From: Anaeroplasma sp902783745
Lineage (GTDB): Bacteria > Bacillota_I > Bacilli_A > Acholeplasmatales > Anaeroplasmataceae
DNA: 64,000 bases
Assembly (NCBI GenBank): GCA_946617655.1
Contig: CAMOKL010000005.1
Coordinates: 6,094-70,093 of the forward strand
Direction of reading: 5' to 3'
Shown: in pieces, positions 8,395 to 17,705 of the stretch
Numbering within the stretch: position 1 is the stretch's first letter
Layout of the letters: every line of letters starts with the position of its first letter
Position numbers and translations under genes: made by a program
The notes under the pieces: generated by a model
Told to the model about the DNA's origin: nothing
Database searches by the model: none
Seen by the model: the letters and a program-made list of their open reading frames with translations, nothing else

Positions 8395-10200
8395 CTATAG
8401 TTCCTCCTTTTCTAATTGTGATAATGCAATATCCTTATATAATTCTGAATTTTTAATTAATTCATCATGTGTACCAATAGAATCAATTCTTCCATCGTTT
8501 AATACTATAATTTTATCTGCATTCTTAACTGTACCAATACGTTGTGCAATTATAATTACTGTTTTATTTTTGTATTCATCATTAATGCCCTTTCTTACAA
8601 GCATATCTGTTTTAAAATCTAAGGCACTAAATGTATCATCAAATATCATTACTGATGAATCCTTATATAATGTTCTTGCGATAGATAATCTTTGTTTTTG
8701 TCCTCCACTAAAGTTAGTTCCACCTTGTGAAACTTCTTTTGCAGTACCTAAGCTATCATCAAAAATAAAATCAGATTGAGATACTCTTATTGCTTTATTA
8801 AGGCTTTCTTCCTTTTCTTCTTCTGTTTTATTACTATCATCGCCATAACAAATATTATCTTTAATTGTACCCTTTAACATCATTGCCTTTTGAGATGCTA
8901 CTGCAATTTTAGATTCTAGATCATTTATTTTATAATCTTTAACATTAATACCATTAACTAAAATTTCTCCTTTAGTCGCATCATATAATCTTGATATTAA
9001 ATTAACAATTGTTGTTTTACCTGAACCAGTAGGTCCAATAATTGCAGTTGTCTTACCTTTTTCTATTTCAAAATTCAAATCTATTAAACTATATTTTTCT
9101 TCATCACCATATGAAAATGATACGTTTTTAAATTCAATAGATACACCATCATTTAAATTAGTATCATCTATATAATTACCATCAGTAATAGATGTATCCT
9201 TATCTAATACTTCATTTATTCTTTTTGCAGAAACTACAGTTCTTGGTAATATTATAAACAAGAATACTAGCATCATAAATGACATAACAATTTGTATAGA
9301 ATATGAAGCAAACGCAGTCATTTCACCTAATAATACAGATGCATTTTCAGGACTTTCTTTAATTAAGAATGCACCAATCCAATAAATAGATAATGTTAAT
9401 CCATTCATTACAAGCATCATTACAGGGTTCATAAATGATGTTAATATAGAAACTTGCATATTATTCTTATATGTTTTATTATTAACATCTTCAAATTTCT
9501 TTGTTTGATAATCTGTTGCGTTAAATGCTCTTATTACTCTAACACCACTTATGTTTTCTCTTGTTTTATCATTTAAATCATCAGTTAACTTTTGAATCTT
9601 CCTAAATTTAGAAATACCAAATGCCATAATTAATGTTGCAAAAATAATGATTACACTTACTGCAATAATTGCAGCTAAAGTCCATTTAACATTAGTAAAT
9701 GTAATCTTAAAAACAGCCCATATTGCCATAATTGGTGCTCTTAGCATCAATTGTAGACCCATCGCAAAGAAATTTTGAATTTGTACAACATCATTAGTTG
9801 TTCTTGTAATTAATGATGGAGTTGAGAATTGATTGATTTCTTTTTGAGAAAAACCATTTACCTTTAAGAATAAATTATCTCTTAAATTCTTTGATAAAGA
9901 TGATGCAACTCTTGATGAGAAGAATCCACATACAAATGCTGATATCATTGCGCCAAAAGCGCATAAAATCATCATACCACCATTAAACCAAACATCATTC
10001 ATAGATATTTCTTTTAATTCGTCAGTTAATCCCATTTCTTTAAGCTTATTGTTTTGAATAACCTCAGAAACTAATGTAGTAAGCTTTTGTGTATAATCTG
10101 GCATAGTTAATTCTAACCATACCTGTATTACAACAAATGTAATTATAAATAGAATAAACAAATAATCTATTTTTCTTAAATACTTAAATATTTTTAACAT
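8395..10200 (-). CDS. ABC exporter half-transporter, degenerate-site subunit
   Basis: 601 residues: exporter membrane domain (about 15-325) and nucleotide-binding domain with Walker A GPTGSGKTT, signature FSGGQKQR, Walker B MIFDDTFSALD and H-loop region IIAQRIGTV. The catalytic Glu after Walker B is Asp and the switch His is Gln. These are the substitutions of the non-hydrolysing site in heterodimeric exporters of the TM287/288 and BmrCD type. Its ATG overlaps the marR stop by 7 bp, indicating translational coupling. Confidence 0.92.
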   Translation of the reverse strand: MLKIFKYLRKIDYLFILFIITFVVIQVWLELTMPDYTQKLTTLVSEVIQNNKLKEMGLTDELKEISMNDVWFNGGMMILCAFGAMISAFVCGFFSSRVASSLSKNLRDNLFLKVNGFSQKEINQFSTPSLITRTTNDVVQIQNFFAMGLQLMLRAPIMAIWAVFKITFTNVKWTLAAIIAVSVIIIFATLIMAFGISKFRKIQKLTDDLNDKTRENISGVRVIRAFNATDYQTKKFEDVNNKTYKNNMQVSILTSFMNPVMMLVMNGLTLSIYWIGAFLIKESPENASVLLGEMTAFASYSIQIVMSFMMLVFLFIILPRTVVSAKRINEVLDKDTSITDGNYIDDTNLNDGVSIEFKNVSFSYGDEEKYSLIDLNFEIEKGKTTAIIGPTGSGKTTIVNLISRLYDATKGEILVNGINVKDYKINDLESKIAVASQKAMMLKGTIKDNICYGDDSNKTEEEKEESLNKAIRVSQSDFIFDDSLGTAKEVSQGGTNFSGGQKQRLSIARTLYKDSSVMIFDDTFSALDFKTDMLVRKGINDEYKNKTVIIIAQRIGTVKNADKIIVLNDGRIDSIGTHDELIKNSELYKDIALSQLEKEEL

Positions 10201-10601
10201 CTAATATCCTCCATTCTTATCTCAGATATTTTATCTAAATCGTGCATAAATCTTTCAAATTCATCTTCACCTAATACTTCTTTTATTTTATTAAAAATTT
10301 TAATAATTTGAACCTTTACATCTTGTATAGCATTAATACCTTCTATAGTAAGTTCAACATAAGTAACTCTTTTATCTTTAACACCTTTAATTCTTCTTAC
10401 ATATTTCTTTTCTTCAAGCTTATTAATAATTACTGCCATTCTTGCAGATGAAACTGATAAAACATCACAAAGCTCTTTAACATTTGTCTTGCCTTTTTCA
10501 CATAAATAATTACAAACAAATCTCATACCTTCTACATTTTCAAGTAACATCTTTTTTGGTCTAAATTTTAATATTATTTTATGAATTTCTTCTTCAGTCA
10601 T
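10194..10601 (-). CDS. MarR-family transcriptional regulator
   Basis: 135 residues from the ATG at 10601, chosen because GGAGG lies five bases upstream; a TTG 12 bases earlier overlaps that RBS. Winged helix: NVKELCDVLSVSSARMAVIINKLEEKKYVRRI followed by the wing VKDKRVTYVELTIEG. First gene of the exporter operon and most likely its autoregulatory repressor, acting at the palindrome downstream of the -10 box. Ligand unknown. Confidence 0.9.
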   Translation of the reverse strand: MTEEEIHKIILKFRPKKMLLENVEGMRFVCNYLCEKGKTNVKELCDVLSVSSARMAVIINKLEEKKYVRRIKGVKDKRVTYVELTIEGINAIQDVKVQIIKIFNKIKEVLGEDEFERFMHDLDKISEIRMEDIRC

Positions 10602-10618
10602 ATAAACCTCCAAAATAT

Positions 10619-10635
10619 TGCTAACGGTGTTAGCA
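10619..10635. promoter_or_regulatory. Palindromic MarR operator
   Basis: Perfect 7-bp arms TGCTAAC-ggt-GTTAGCA, placed between the -10 box and the RBS of marR, so a bound dimer would block transcription initiation. A matching half-site GTTAGCA (10677-10683) sits just upstream of the -35 box. Confidence 0.75.
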
Positions 10636-10644
10636 TTTATTTAT

Positions 10645-10672
10645 ATTATATTCATTCGCAAAAATAGTTCAA
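10645..10672 (-). promoter_or_regulatory. Promoter of the marR-ABC operon
   Basis: On the minus strand, TTGAAC, 16 bases, TATAAT. It is flanked by a full operator downstream and a half operator (10677-10683) upstream. Confidence 0.75.
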
Positions 10673-10710
10673 CCCTGTTAGCAATTTAACATTATTTAAC
10701 AAAATTATGT

Positions 10711-10743
10711 AAAAAGGTGGCTTCCACTTTCGTGAAAGCCACC
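10711..10743 (-). terminator. Terminator of the giant lipoprotein gene
   Basis: On the minus strand, GGTGGCTT.CAC-gaaa-GTG.AAGCCACC, a stem of about 11 bp with one mismatch, then a T run. It separates the lipoprotein gene from the marR promoter region. Confidence 0.85.
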
Positions 10744-10785
10744 ATAAAATCTATTGGATTAATAGAAATTATTTAATGCTATAAA

Positions 10786-13700
10786 TTAGATTTCATCTAC
10801 AACTGCATTTAATGCATCAACTGCGTTTTCATATTCAGTTGCAACATTTTGACTTGTAGATACGGTATTGATAACGCCTGACCAATGATTATATGCATCA
10901 TTTAACTCTTGTTCGAAGTCTTGATGGTCATTAATTAATTCAGCATATAAACTATCGAATTCAGCTAAATAGAAGTCCTTAGCAATTTCAATTACTAATT
11001 GATCCATAGCCTTAACACCATTTTCATAGCCTTCAATAACTGCCTTAGCAGATGTAGCGTTGTTAATAATATTCTTATATGTATTATTAGCAAGCTTAAT
11101 CTTGTTAGCTACTGAACTATAATTTGGCTTAGTATCATCTGTGCCATCAAATGCGATATAGCTTTGGTAAGCAGTTTCAAGTTTATTAATGTATAATGGC
11201 TTAGCTTCAGTAAGAGTTTCTGCTTCTAATTCATAGAACTTATAAGTAATCTTATAAAGCATACCATCTTCCATACCATCTTCATCAGCATCTTCTTCAT
11301 TTTCATACCATGTAGATAATAAACTAATTCTATTAGTAATAGTTGTTGGCTGTGGTAATGATGTAATGAATGTATCAAATGTTGTATAATCAAATTCTTC
11401 AGGTAATGTATAGCTATATTGTGTTTCTTCCTTCTTAGCAAGGATATCATCAACATATTCGTTCCATGCTAATTCAGAGTTCTTATAAACATCTTCATAA
11501 TAAGAATCATGGATATATTCTTCTGCATTGTGAACATATTCATCTAAAGACTTGTTTAACTTGTTAATTGCATCATCTACAACATTGAATGTATGAATTG
11601 CACTTGTAGCGCCATCCATTTCACTCTTAGCCTTATTGTAATTATCAGATGCATCAGCAACAGATGTAACATTCTTATTAGTTGTTTCTTGATAAATTGC
11701 ATCAATAACCTTATTTAAATAAGTTGCTTCTGCAGATGTAATATCGCCATTAGTTGCTCTTGCAGTTTCAATTTGAGTCTTCTTAGTATTTGCGTATGCA
11801 AGAATTTGAAGCTCATAATTTACAATCTTATCAATTGAATCAATTGCTGATTTAACAGTTGCTTGATAATTTGTATAATCAGTTTCTTTACCAAATTCAC
11901 TTGTTGCTAAAATATAATTATCATATACTGCATATCCTCTAATATTATCAATAAATGCTTTCTTTAATTCAGCACTTAAAGTTACATTAGCATTAATCTT
12001 AGCAGTTTCTACTGCAACTAGATTAATAATATTTGCAAATGTTTGTGGACTTGTCTTTGCAAGTAAATTAATTGCTACCTCAGTTTGAGCATAATAATCA
12101 TCATAAGCCTTAGTTGTTGTAAAATCAGCTATAGCAGCATCAAATACTTCTTCTGTAGCGTATGTTGCAAATAACGCCTTAAACTTAGCCTTATCATCGT
12201 TATTAAATGTTCCATTTTCTGGATTAATTTCATCAACATAACCATTGCTTGATGCAACATAATCAACAATTTTATAGAATGTAGAAATACGAGTTTTTAA
12301 TAAATTAACAGTAGCCTTATCATTTGCTAATTGAGTTGCACTATCTGCAATTGATTTTTCTTTATAGTTATTCCAAGATGGAATAGCATTCATTAAACCA
12401 TTAACTGTTGTACGTTCAGCACGTTCTGCATATGTTGCATTTGCAGCAACAGCTTCAGCAACATAATGGAATATATTTGCGAAATCTGTAATTTCTTGTG
12501 CAATAATATCAACGCTTTGCTTTTCAGCTGCAAGTAAATTATCTATTGCAGTTTCAGTAGTTGCATCAACATAACTCTTAAATACTGGTACAGCATTTAA
12601 GTATCCCTTCATAGAAGTGATATCATCTTTAGAGAATTCAATATTCTCATTATTTAATGCATTTTCGTAGGATAATTCGTAATCTCTTGATACTTTGTAA
12701 TTATCAATCTTATAAATAATTAAATTCATTGCTTGAGCATCTGATGTAGATTTATCAGCAATCGCAGTTGTATTAGCAAGTGCTTCAATATATTGATTAT
12801 ACACTGGTACAGCATTAATTAGATTACAAATTGTAGTCTTTTCATCTGATGTAATATTTGCTAATTCTTGTACATGAGTTACCTTATCTGAAGCAACACC
12901 CTTTGTATAATCATATGCAACTGCTTGTTGTTTTAATAATAACATTGCGTCACAATTTGCAGTACTCTTTGCATCAACATCTGTTGTTTTTGTTAATGCA
13001 ATATAGTCAGCAAATACTGGAATTGCTTTAATTAATTTATTAATAGATGTTTTTTCTTCTGATGTAATAAAAGTTAAATTATTAATAGCTCCTTCAGTAG
13101 TAACATCATAATCTCTATCATGGTTATACTGTGTTACTTGATAAGAAATCAAGTCTAATGCATCTAAATCAGTTTGTTTCTTCTTTTCAATTAAGTCATC
13201 ATTAGCTAATGCATTAATATAATTAGCATATACAGGAATTGCTTGGAATAATTTAGTTGCTGCAGTAACTTCATCTTCAGTTAACTTTTCTAGTGTTTCT
13301 AAATCATCAACTCTATTATTCATCGCAAGAATAACAGTATCATATGCTTGTGCCTGATGTTGTAATAATGTCATTGCAGCAGTATCAGCTTGATACTTCT
13401 TATCAATATCGTCTTGATTCTTTAAATTAGCGTTAGAAATATAATCAGCATATACTGAAACAGCTCTAATTAAATTATTAATATTTGTTCTTTCTGTAGA
13501 AGGTATATATGTTAAATATTCAGTAATATATTCTTCAATGCTAATATCAAATCCTCTTGCATCATCATATGCTTTAGCCTGTGCTAATAATAAATCTACA
13601 GCTGCCTTAGTTGCTTCAACTGAAGTTTGAATATCTTTAGATTCAAGTGCACCAACAAATGAATTATAAGATACTAATGCATTAATTGCTTCATTAATAC

Positions 13701-16545
13701 TCTTTACTTCTTCTGCAGTAATGTTATTAAATTCAGAAACAATTGCTTCTTTTGATGCTTCATATTTTCTAACATCATTATATGCAGTAGCTTGTGCAAC
13801 AATTAAATCAATTGCTTTTTCATCAGCATCAACTTGTTCAGCAATCTTTGTCTTAGAATCTAAATTTTCATTAATATAGTTGTTATATAAAACTGTTTCA
13901 TTAATTAATTTATTAATTGCAGTCTTTTCATCTGATGTAATAGTATCAAGTGCAGTAATTGTTGCTTCATTAGAAATATCATATCCTCTTGCAATATCAT
14001 ATGCTTTAGCTTGTTCATAAATTAAACCAATTGCTTCTTTATCGCTTGATTCTTTAGTTTTAACTTCTTCAATTGTATCAATTGCTTCAATATACATATC
14101 ATAAGATACTGTACCCTTAATTAAACCATTGATTGTTTTCTTTTCATCACTTGTGATACTAGTTAATTGAGCAACCATTTCTTCATATCCAATATCATAA
14201 GATCTTGCTGCATCATATGCACTAGCTTGAGCAACTAATAAATCAACATAAGCTATATCTTTAGCTAACTTTTCATCAATTGCTTTTGTAGTTTCAAATG
14301 TATCATTAAAGTATGCATCAAAAACTACAACGCTTGTAACCTTTTTTAAAATAGATGTTTTTTCATCTAGTGTAATATCAACTAATATTGTATTTAAATT
14401 ATTATAGTTTGTAATATTATGTTCTAATAAAGCATCATACTTAGTTGCTTCATATACGTAAATATCCATTTGTGCTTTATTATCATTATATAATGAAACT
14501 ACATCTTCTGCCTTAGCACAACCTAAATAATCATCAAGTACTGGAACTCCGTTAATTGTCTTATTTACAGTTGATAAATTTTCAGATTGTGTTGCTAATT
14601 GTTGTAATGTTGCAATTGCTGTTAATGCATTTGCATTATAAGCTCTTGCTTGATCATAGCCTGTAGCTTGTTGACCTAATAATTTTAATTCAGCATTATC
14701 ATCAGCTGATAGCTTATTGATGCTTGCAATTGCAGCATCATAAGTTTCTTTAACTAAAATAGATTTATCCATTTCAAGAGTTTCACCTAATTCCATAAAT
14801 GATTCAATTGAAACAGAGTCATCAGCTAAACCAATTAATCTTTCTTTTTCTTCTGGAGTTATATTAGTTAATGCCGAAATTAAATCTTTAATATTCTTCT
14901 TTTGGTTATATGATGATTCAATACTAGCAGCTCTTGTAGCATAAATAGTAATTGTATTAACTCTCATAGTGTAGTAATCATCAATTTCAGATGCAGACAT
15001 TTCATATGTATCAGCAGTTACATATTTAATATCTTCAATTTGTTTTAAGATTGCAGTTTGAGTATCTGCTGGCATATAAGAATACTTAGCTACTTGCTGT
15101 CTTAAGATTTCCTTACTAATTTCAAATCTTGCTTCATTAATAAATGATTCTAGTTTTTCTTCATATTCTAAATATGCTGCTTCTGCATCTTCTTCAGTTG
15201 CTGCAAGTGTAATAAATTCAATACCCTTATATAAGTAACCTTGCATTTCATGGTTAGAAGTTGCATATAATCTATCATATAATTCATTAATGAACTTACT
15301 ATCTTCGGCTTTAATAACTTCTTCAACAGTATATGTTTTAATTAATTCTTCTCTAACAGCAGCTAATTGCTCTTGGTAATCAGCATAAACCTGTGATAGT
15401 TCATAAACATAATTAGCCTTAGCCTGTTTAGTATCTTCACCATAGAAATCTTCTAATAAGTTAGTAACACCTTGGCTTGATTCGCCTATTGCTGTTAATA
15501 AATCCTTAATTGCTTTTTCATGATCATCAAGTGTTGTTAAGATATTAGAAATCTTTGAATCTAAATCTTTATCTTTTTCTTGTAATTCAGTCTTTGCAGC
15601 ATCAATTGCATCTTGTAAATTCTGATTAACAAGATTTAATGCAGCAATATTGTTTGTTAATTCTTGCTTTGTTGCTGATAAAGTAGTTAAACTGTCAATT
15701 GCTTTTGTAAAATCTGCATCAGCCTTCTTTAAATCCTCAATAGATTTTTCATAATTAGTACCATTTTCTTGTAATTTAGCAATTAACTGCTCTAATGAAT
15801 CTATTCTTAAATTATAAGCACCTAGTGTACTATTAATACCTGTAATCTTAGTATCAATTTCAGTCTTTGCATCCTCAAGTGCTTTAATTCTTGTAGAATA
15901 ATCATCACTTGAATCCTTTAAGCTATCAATTTGAGCTTGTAGGTCTTCATCAACTCCAGTTAATGTTTGAACTGCATTTTGAAGTTCACTATCTGTAACA
16001 GTACCAGCATTTAAATCAGCAACTGTTGCTTCTAATGCTTCAATTCTTTTGATTGCAGCATCTAATGCTTCAACTGTTGCGTATGACTTTAATGTTTCCT
16101 TAACTGAATCATCTAAATCAGAAATTTTTTTATCTAACTCATCAACTGATGTACCAATTTCTGAAGCTAATTCTTCTTTTGCAGTATTTAATTTAGCTTC
16201 TAATGTACCCTTAGTACTAGAAATACTTGTTAATAAATCTTCCTTAACTTGATCATCAGCCTTTACAATTTCAGCTTGTAATGAACCAATTGCTTCTTCT
16301 ATTTCTTTCTTTGATGCTTCATCAACCGCAGCCATCGAAGCATTAACCTTTGCAATTTCATCTGCAATAGCCTTCTTTAATGTTTCATCAACTGTAGAAA
16401 TTCTAGTTTCTAAAGCTGTTACAGTACGATTAAGCTTTGCTATATCATCCTTATTCTCTTGTACTTCAGCTGAATTACAGCCTGTTAATGCTATAGCACT
16501 CGCTCCTGATAATAATAATGCTACTAATCCAATTTTTTTCTTCAT
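10786..16545 (-). CDS. Giant surface lipoprotein with about 13 helical repeats
   Basis: 1919 residues. The N-terminus is a lipoprotein signal: lysines, hydrophobic stretch, lipobox ALTGC at about residue 23, so it should be lipid-anchored outside the cell. Residues 25-370 are heptad-rich coiled coil in which AL...I..LE units recur. About 550-1500 hold some 13 diverged units of 72-75 residues with the pattern (A/Q)xAYDxARxYDI...ITSDEKTxINxLI..(V)PVYxxYI..., then D.xAxxLLxxQA. The C-terminal 420 residues are also helical and acidic, with no LPXTG or transmembrane anchor. I recognise no named family. It is monocistronic. The start ATG is preceded by an SD set off by a hairpin. Inference: a long filament or stalk reaching out from the envelope. 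Confidence 0.85.
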   Translation of the reverse strand: MKKKIGLVALLLSGASAIALTGCNSAEVQENKDDIAKLNRTVTALETRISTVDETLKKAIADEIAKVNASMAAVDEASKKEIEEAIGSLQAEIVKADDQVKEDLLTSISSTKGTLEAKLNTAKEELASEIGTSVDELDKKISDLDDSVKETLKSYATVEALDAAIKRIEALEATVADLNAGTVTDSELQNAVQTLTGVDEDLQAQIDSLKDSSDDYSTRIKALEDAKTEIDTKITGINSTLGAYNLRIDSLEQLIAKLQENGTNYEKSIEDLKKADADFTKAIDSLTTLSATKQELTNNIAALNLVNQNLQDAIDAAKTELQEKDKDLDSKISNILTTLDDHEKAIKDLLTAIGESSQGVTNLLEDFYGEDTKQAKANYVYELSQVYADYQEQLAAVREELIKTYTVEEVIKAEDSKFINELYDRLYATSNHEMQGYLYKGIEFITLAATEEDAEAAYLEYEEKLESFINEARFEISKEILRQQVAKYSYMPADTQTAILKQIEDIKYVTADTYEMSASEIDDYYTMRVNTITIYATRAASIESSYNQKKNIKDLISALTNITPEEKERLIGLADDSVSIESFMELGETLEMDKSILVKETYDAAIASINKLSADDNAELKLLGQQATGYDQARAYNANALTAIATLQQLATQSENLSTVNKTINGVPVLDDYLGCAKAEDVVSLYNDNKAQMDIYVYEATKYDALLEHNITNYNNLNTILVDITLDEKTSILKKVTSVVVFDAYFNDTFETTKAIDEKLAKDIAYVDLLVAQASAYDAARSYDIGYEEMVAQLTSITSDEKKTINGLIKGTVSYDMYIEAIDTIEEVKTKESSDKEAIGLIYEQAKAYDIARGYDISNEATITALDTITSDEKTAINKLINETVLYNNYINENLDSKTKIAEQVDADEKAIDLIVAQATAYNDVRKYEASKEAIVSEFNNITAEEVKSINEAINALVSYNSFVGALESKDIQTSVEATKAAVDLLLAQAKAYDDARGFDISIEEYITEYLTYIPSTERTNINNLIRAVSVYADYISNANLKNQDDIDKKYQADTAAMTLLQHQAQAYDTVILAMNNRVDDLETLEKLTEDEVTAATKLFQAIPVYANYINALANDDLIEKKKQTDLDALDLISYQVTQYNHDRDYDVTTEGAINNLTFITSEEKTSINKLIKAIPVFADYIALTKTTDVDAKSTANCDAMLLLKQQAVAYDYTKGVASDKVTHVQELANITSDEKTTICNLINAVPVYNQYIEALANTTAIADKSTSDAQAMNLIIYKIDNYKVSRDYELSYENALNNENIEFSKDDITSMKGYLNAVPVFKSYVDATTETAIDNLLAAEKQSVDIIAQEITDFANIFHYVAEAVAANATYAERAERTTVNGLMNAIPSWNNYKEKSIADSATQLANDKATVNLLKTRISTFYKIVDYVASSNGYVDEINPENGTFNNDDKAKFKALFATYATEEVFDAAIADFTTTKAYDDYYAQTEVAINLLAKTSPQTFANIINLVAVETAKINANVTLSAELKKAFIDNIRGYAVYDNYILATSEFGKETDYTNYQATVKSAIDSIDKIVNYELQILAYANTKKTQIETARATNGDITSAEATYLNKVIDAIYQETTNKNVTSVADASDNYNKAKSEMDGATSAIHTFNVVDDAINKLNKSLDEYVHNAEEYIHDSYYEDVYKNSELAWNEYVDDILAKKEETQYSYTLPEEFDYTTFDTFITSLPQPTTITNRISLLSTWYENEEDADEDGMEDGMLYKITYKFYELEAETLTEAKPLYINKLETAYQSYIAFDGTDDTKPNYSSVANKIKLANNTYKNIINNATSAKAVIEGYENGVKAMDQLVIEIAKDFYLAEFDSLYAELINDHQDFEQELNDAYNHWSGVINTVSTSQNVATEYENAVDALNAVVDEI

Positions 16546-16557
16546 AATTCATTTTCG

Positions 16558-16590
16558 AATAATAAATTGTACTCTTTATTATTCTCCCCT
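16558..16590 (-). promoter_or_regulatory. SD separated from the start codon by a stem-loop
   Basis: On the minus strand, AGGGGAG (16584-16590) is followed immediately by a perfect 9-bp stem AATAATAAA/TTTATTATT with an 8-base loop (16558-16583). Then come 12 bases and the lipoprotein ATG. No other SD lies near the ATG. Folding of the stem would bring the SD to normal working distance. Confidence 0.55.
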
Positions 16591-16620
16591 TTCAAAGTGT
16601 TTTTTTATAGTTATAAGTAC

Positions 16621-16650
16621 AATATAACCTTACTACTTTAACATAAACAA
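16621..16650 (-). promoter_or_regulatory. Candidate promoter of the lipoprotein gene
   Basis: On the minus strand, TTGTTT, 18 bases, TATATT, giving a leader of about 70 bases. The -35 match is weak. Confidence 0.35.
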
Positions 16651-16892
16651 ATTAAAATTTTAAATCGCCTGGATTTACCTAGAAATAATCTAGTCTTTTC
16701 CCCTAAAGTACTATAAATGCTACCCAACCTACATTTATGACTAAAACTATCAACTAAATAATCATCCAAAAAAAATTCTAACTCCAAGTTAAAATATTTA
16801 CTTCAATACAAACGTTCAATCTACACTTATTATAATATTAAGTTTAAATCTTGTCAAATATTATTACACTGAAAGGGCTTTACAAAAGGCGT

Positions 16893-16920
16893 AAAAAAAC
16901 TCTATGTCTTAGACATAGAG
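16893..16920 (-). terminator. Terminator of the mgtE operon
   Basis: On the minus strand, CTCTATGTC-taa-GACATAGAG followed by seven T, six bases past the stop codon of the 256-residue gene. Confidence 0.92.
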
Positions 16921-16925
16921 AATTT

Positions 16926-17696
16926 TTACTTAGTTTGAAATGGAATTTTATAATCTGAACCAAATGTTGCAATATAATCCTTGTGGATAGCCTCATTCAT
17001 TCCTAATAACTTCTTAATAGAAATTTCAAGGTCATCCTTTTCAGAATCCATTGAAACTTCATTTAAAAATACTACTTCTTTATTTAAAGGGAATTGATTT
17101 TTAAGTTCATTATAATTCTTTTGATATGCAATCTTAAATTGTAAATATAATTTCTGAGCTCTTTGATAATCATCTTCTCCAATTTCAGGATGAGCTAATC
17201 CATTCTTGTTCATTTCAAATATTTCATCGAAGCCTTCAATGTTATTATCATAATACATTGTCATTAATAATTTAAATACATTTTGTACTTTAGGATCCAT
17301 ATTAATATTAACAAATGGATGATAATCTAAAATAAAATTTTCAACTTTAAATTCAAATTGATCATTTTCTTCTTGAGTATGTTTTTCAAAATTATTAGCA
17401 ATCGAAACAAATTTATTATGCTTATTAATATCATCTATTTCTTCAGCTAAAACCTTATTTACAAATTCATTACGTACTCTTTCTATTTCTTCATCATTTT
17501 CATTTTTAGACTTTAAGCTAACTAGATTAGTTAATAATGATATTTCAGCAACTAAATGCTTATTTGCCATAATTTGAGGGAAGAAATATTTATTATATTT
17601 AGCGCGTAATTCATTTACCTTTTTATTCATTTGTTCAAATTTACATGTTACTGCTGCAAATTCTTCTTTAATGTCATAAAATTCCTGTTTTGTCAT
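16926..17696 (-). CDS. Conserved-looking hypothetical protein, mgtE partner
   Basis: 256 residues, soluble, acidic and largely helical. The N-terminal 30 residues (FEQMNKKVNELRAKYNKY) form a probable coiled coil. No signal peptide, membrane helix or cysteine cluster is seen, and I do not recognise a family. It starts 9 bases after mgtE and shares its terminator, so the two are almost certainly cotranscribed. A role in magnesium handling is possible but rests only on position. Confidence 0.7.
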   Translation of the reverse strand: MTKQEFYDIKEEFAAVTCKFEQMNKKVNELRAKYNKYFFPQIMANKHLVAEISLLTNLVSLKSKNENDEEIERVRNEFVNKVLAEEIDDINKHNKFVSIANNFEKHTQEENDQFEFKVENFILDYHPFVNINMDPKVQNVFKLLMTMYYDNNIEGFDEIFEMNKNGLAHPEIGEDDYQRAQKLYLQFKIAYQKNYNELKNQFPLNKEVVFLNEVSMDSEKDDLEISIKKLLGMNEAIHKDYIATFGSDYKIPFQTK

Positions 17697-17705
17697 ACTA
17701 CTCTC

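Larger units (their letters stand above)
16546..16925. other. 380-bp gene-free stretch: lipoprotein control region plus upstream terminator
   Basis: From low to high coordinates: the lipoprotein RBS hairpin, its candidate promoter (16621-16650), and about 240 bp of AT-rich DNA. That DNA holds a short inverted repeat CTAGATTATTTCTAG near 16677-16691 and nothing else I can assign. Then comes the terminator of the next minus-strand gene (16893-16920). No ORF or RNA gene is seen. Confidence 0.5.

Noticed and set aside
12060..14890. Possible CRISPR or tandem DNA repeat in the lipoprotein gene
   Set aside because: The periodicity is at protein level (about 220 bp units) with strongly diverged DNA, inside one long open frame.
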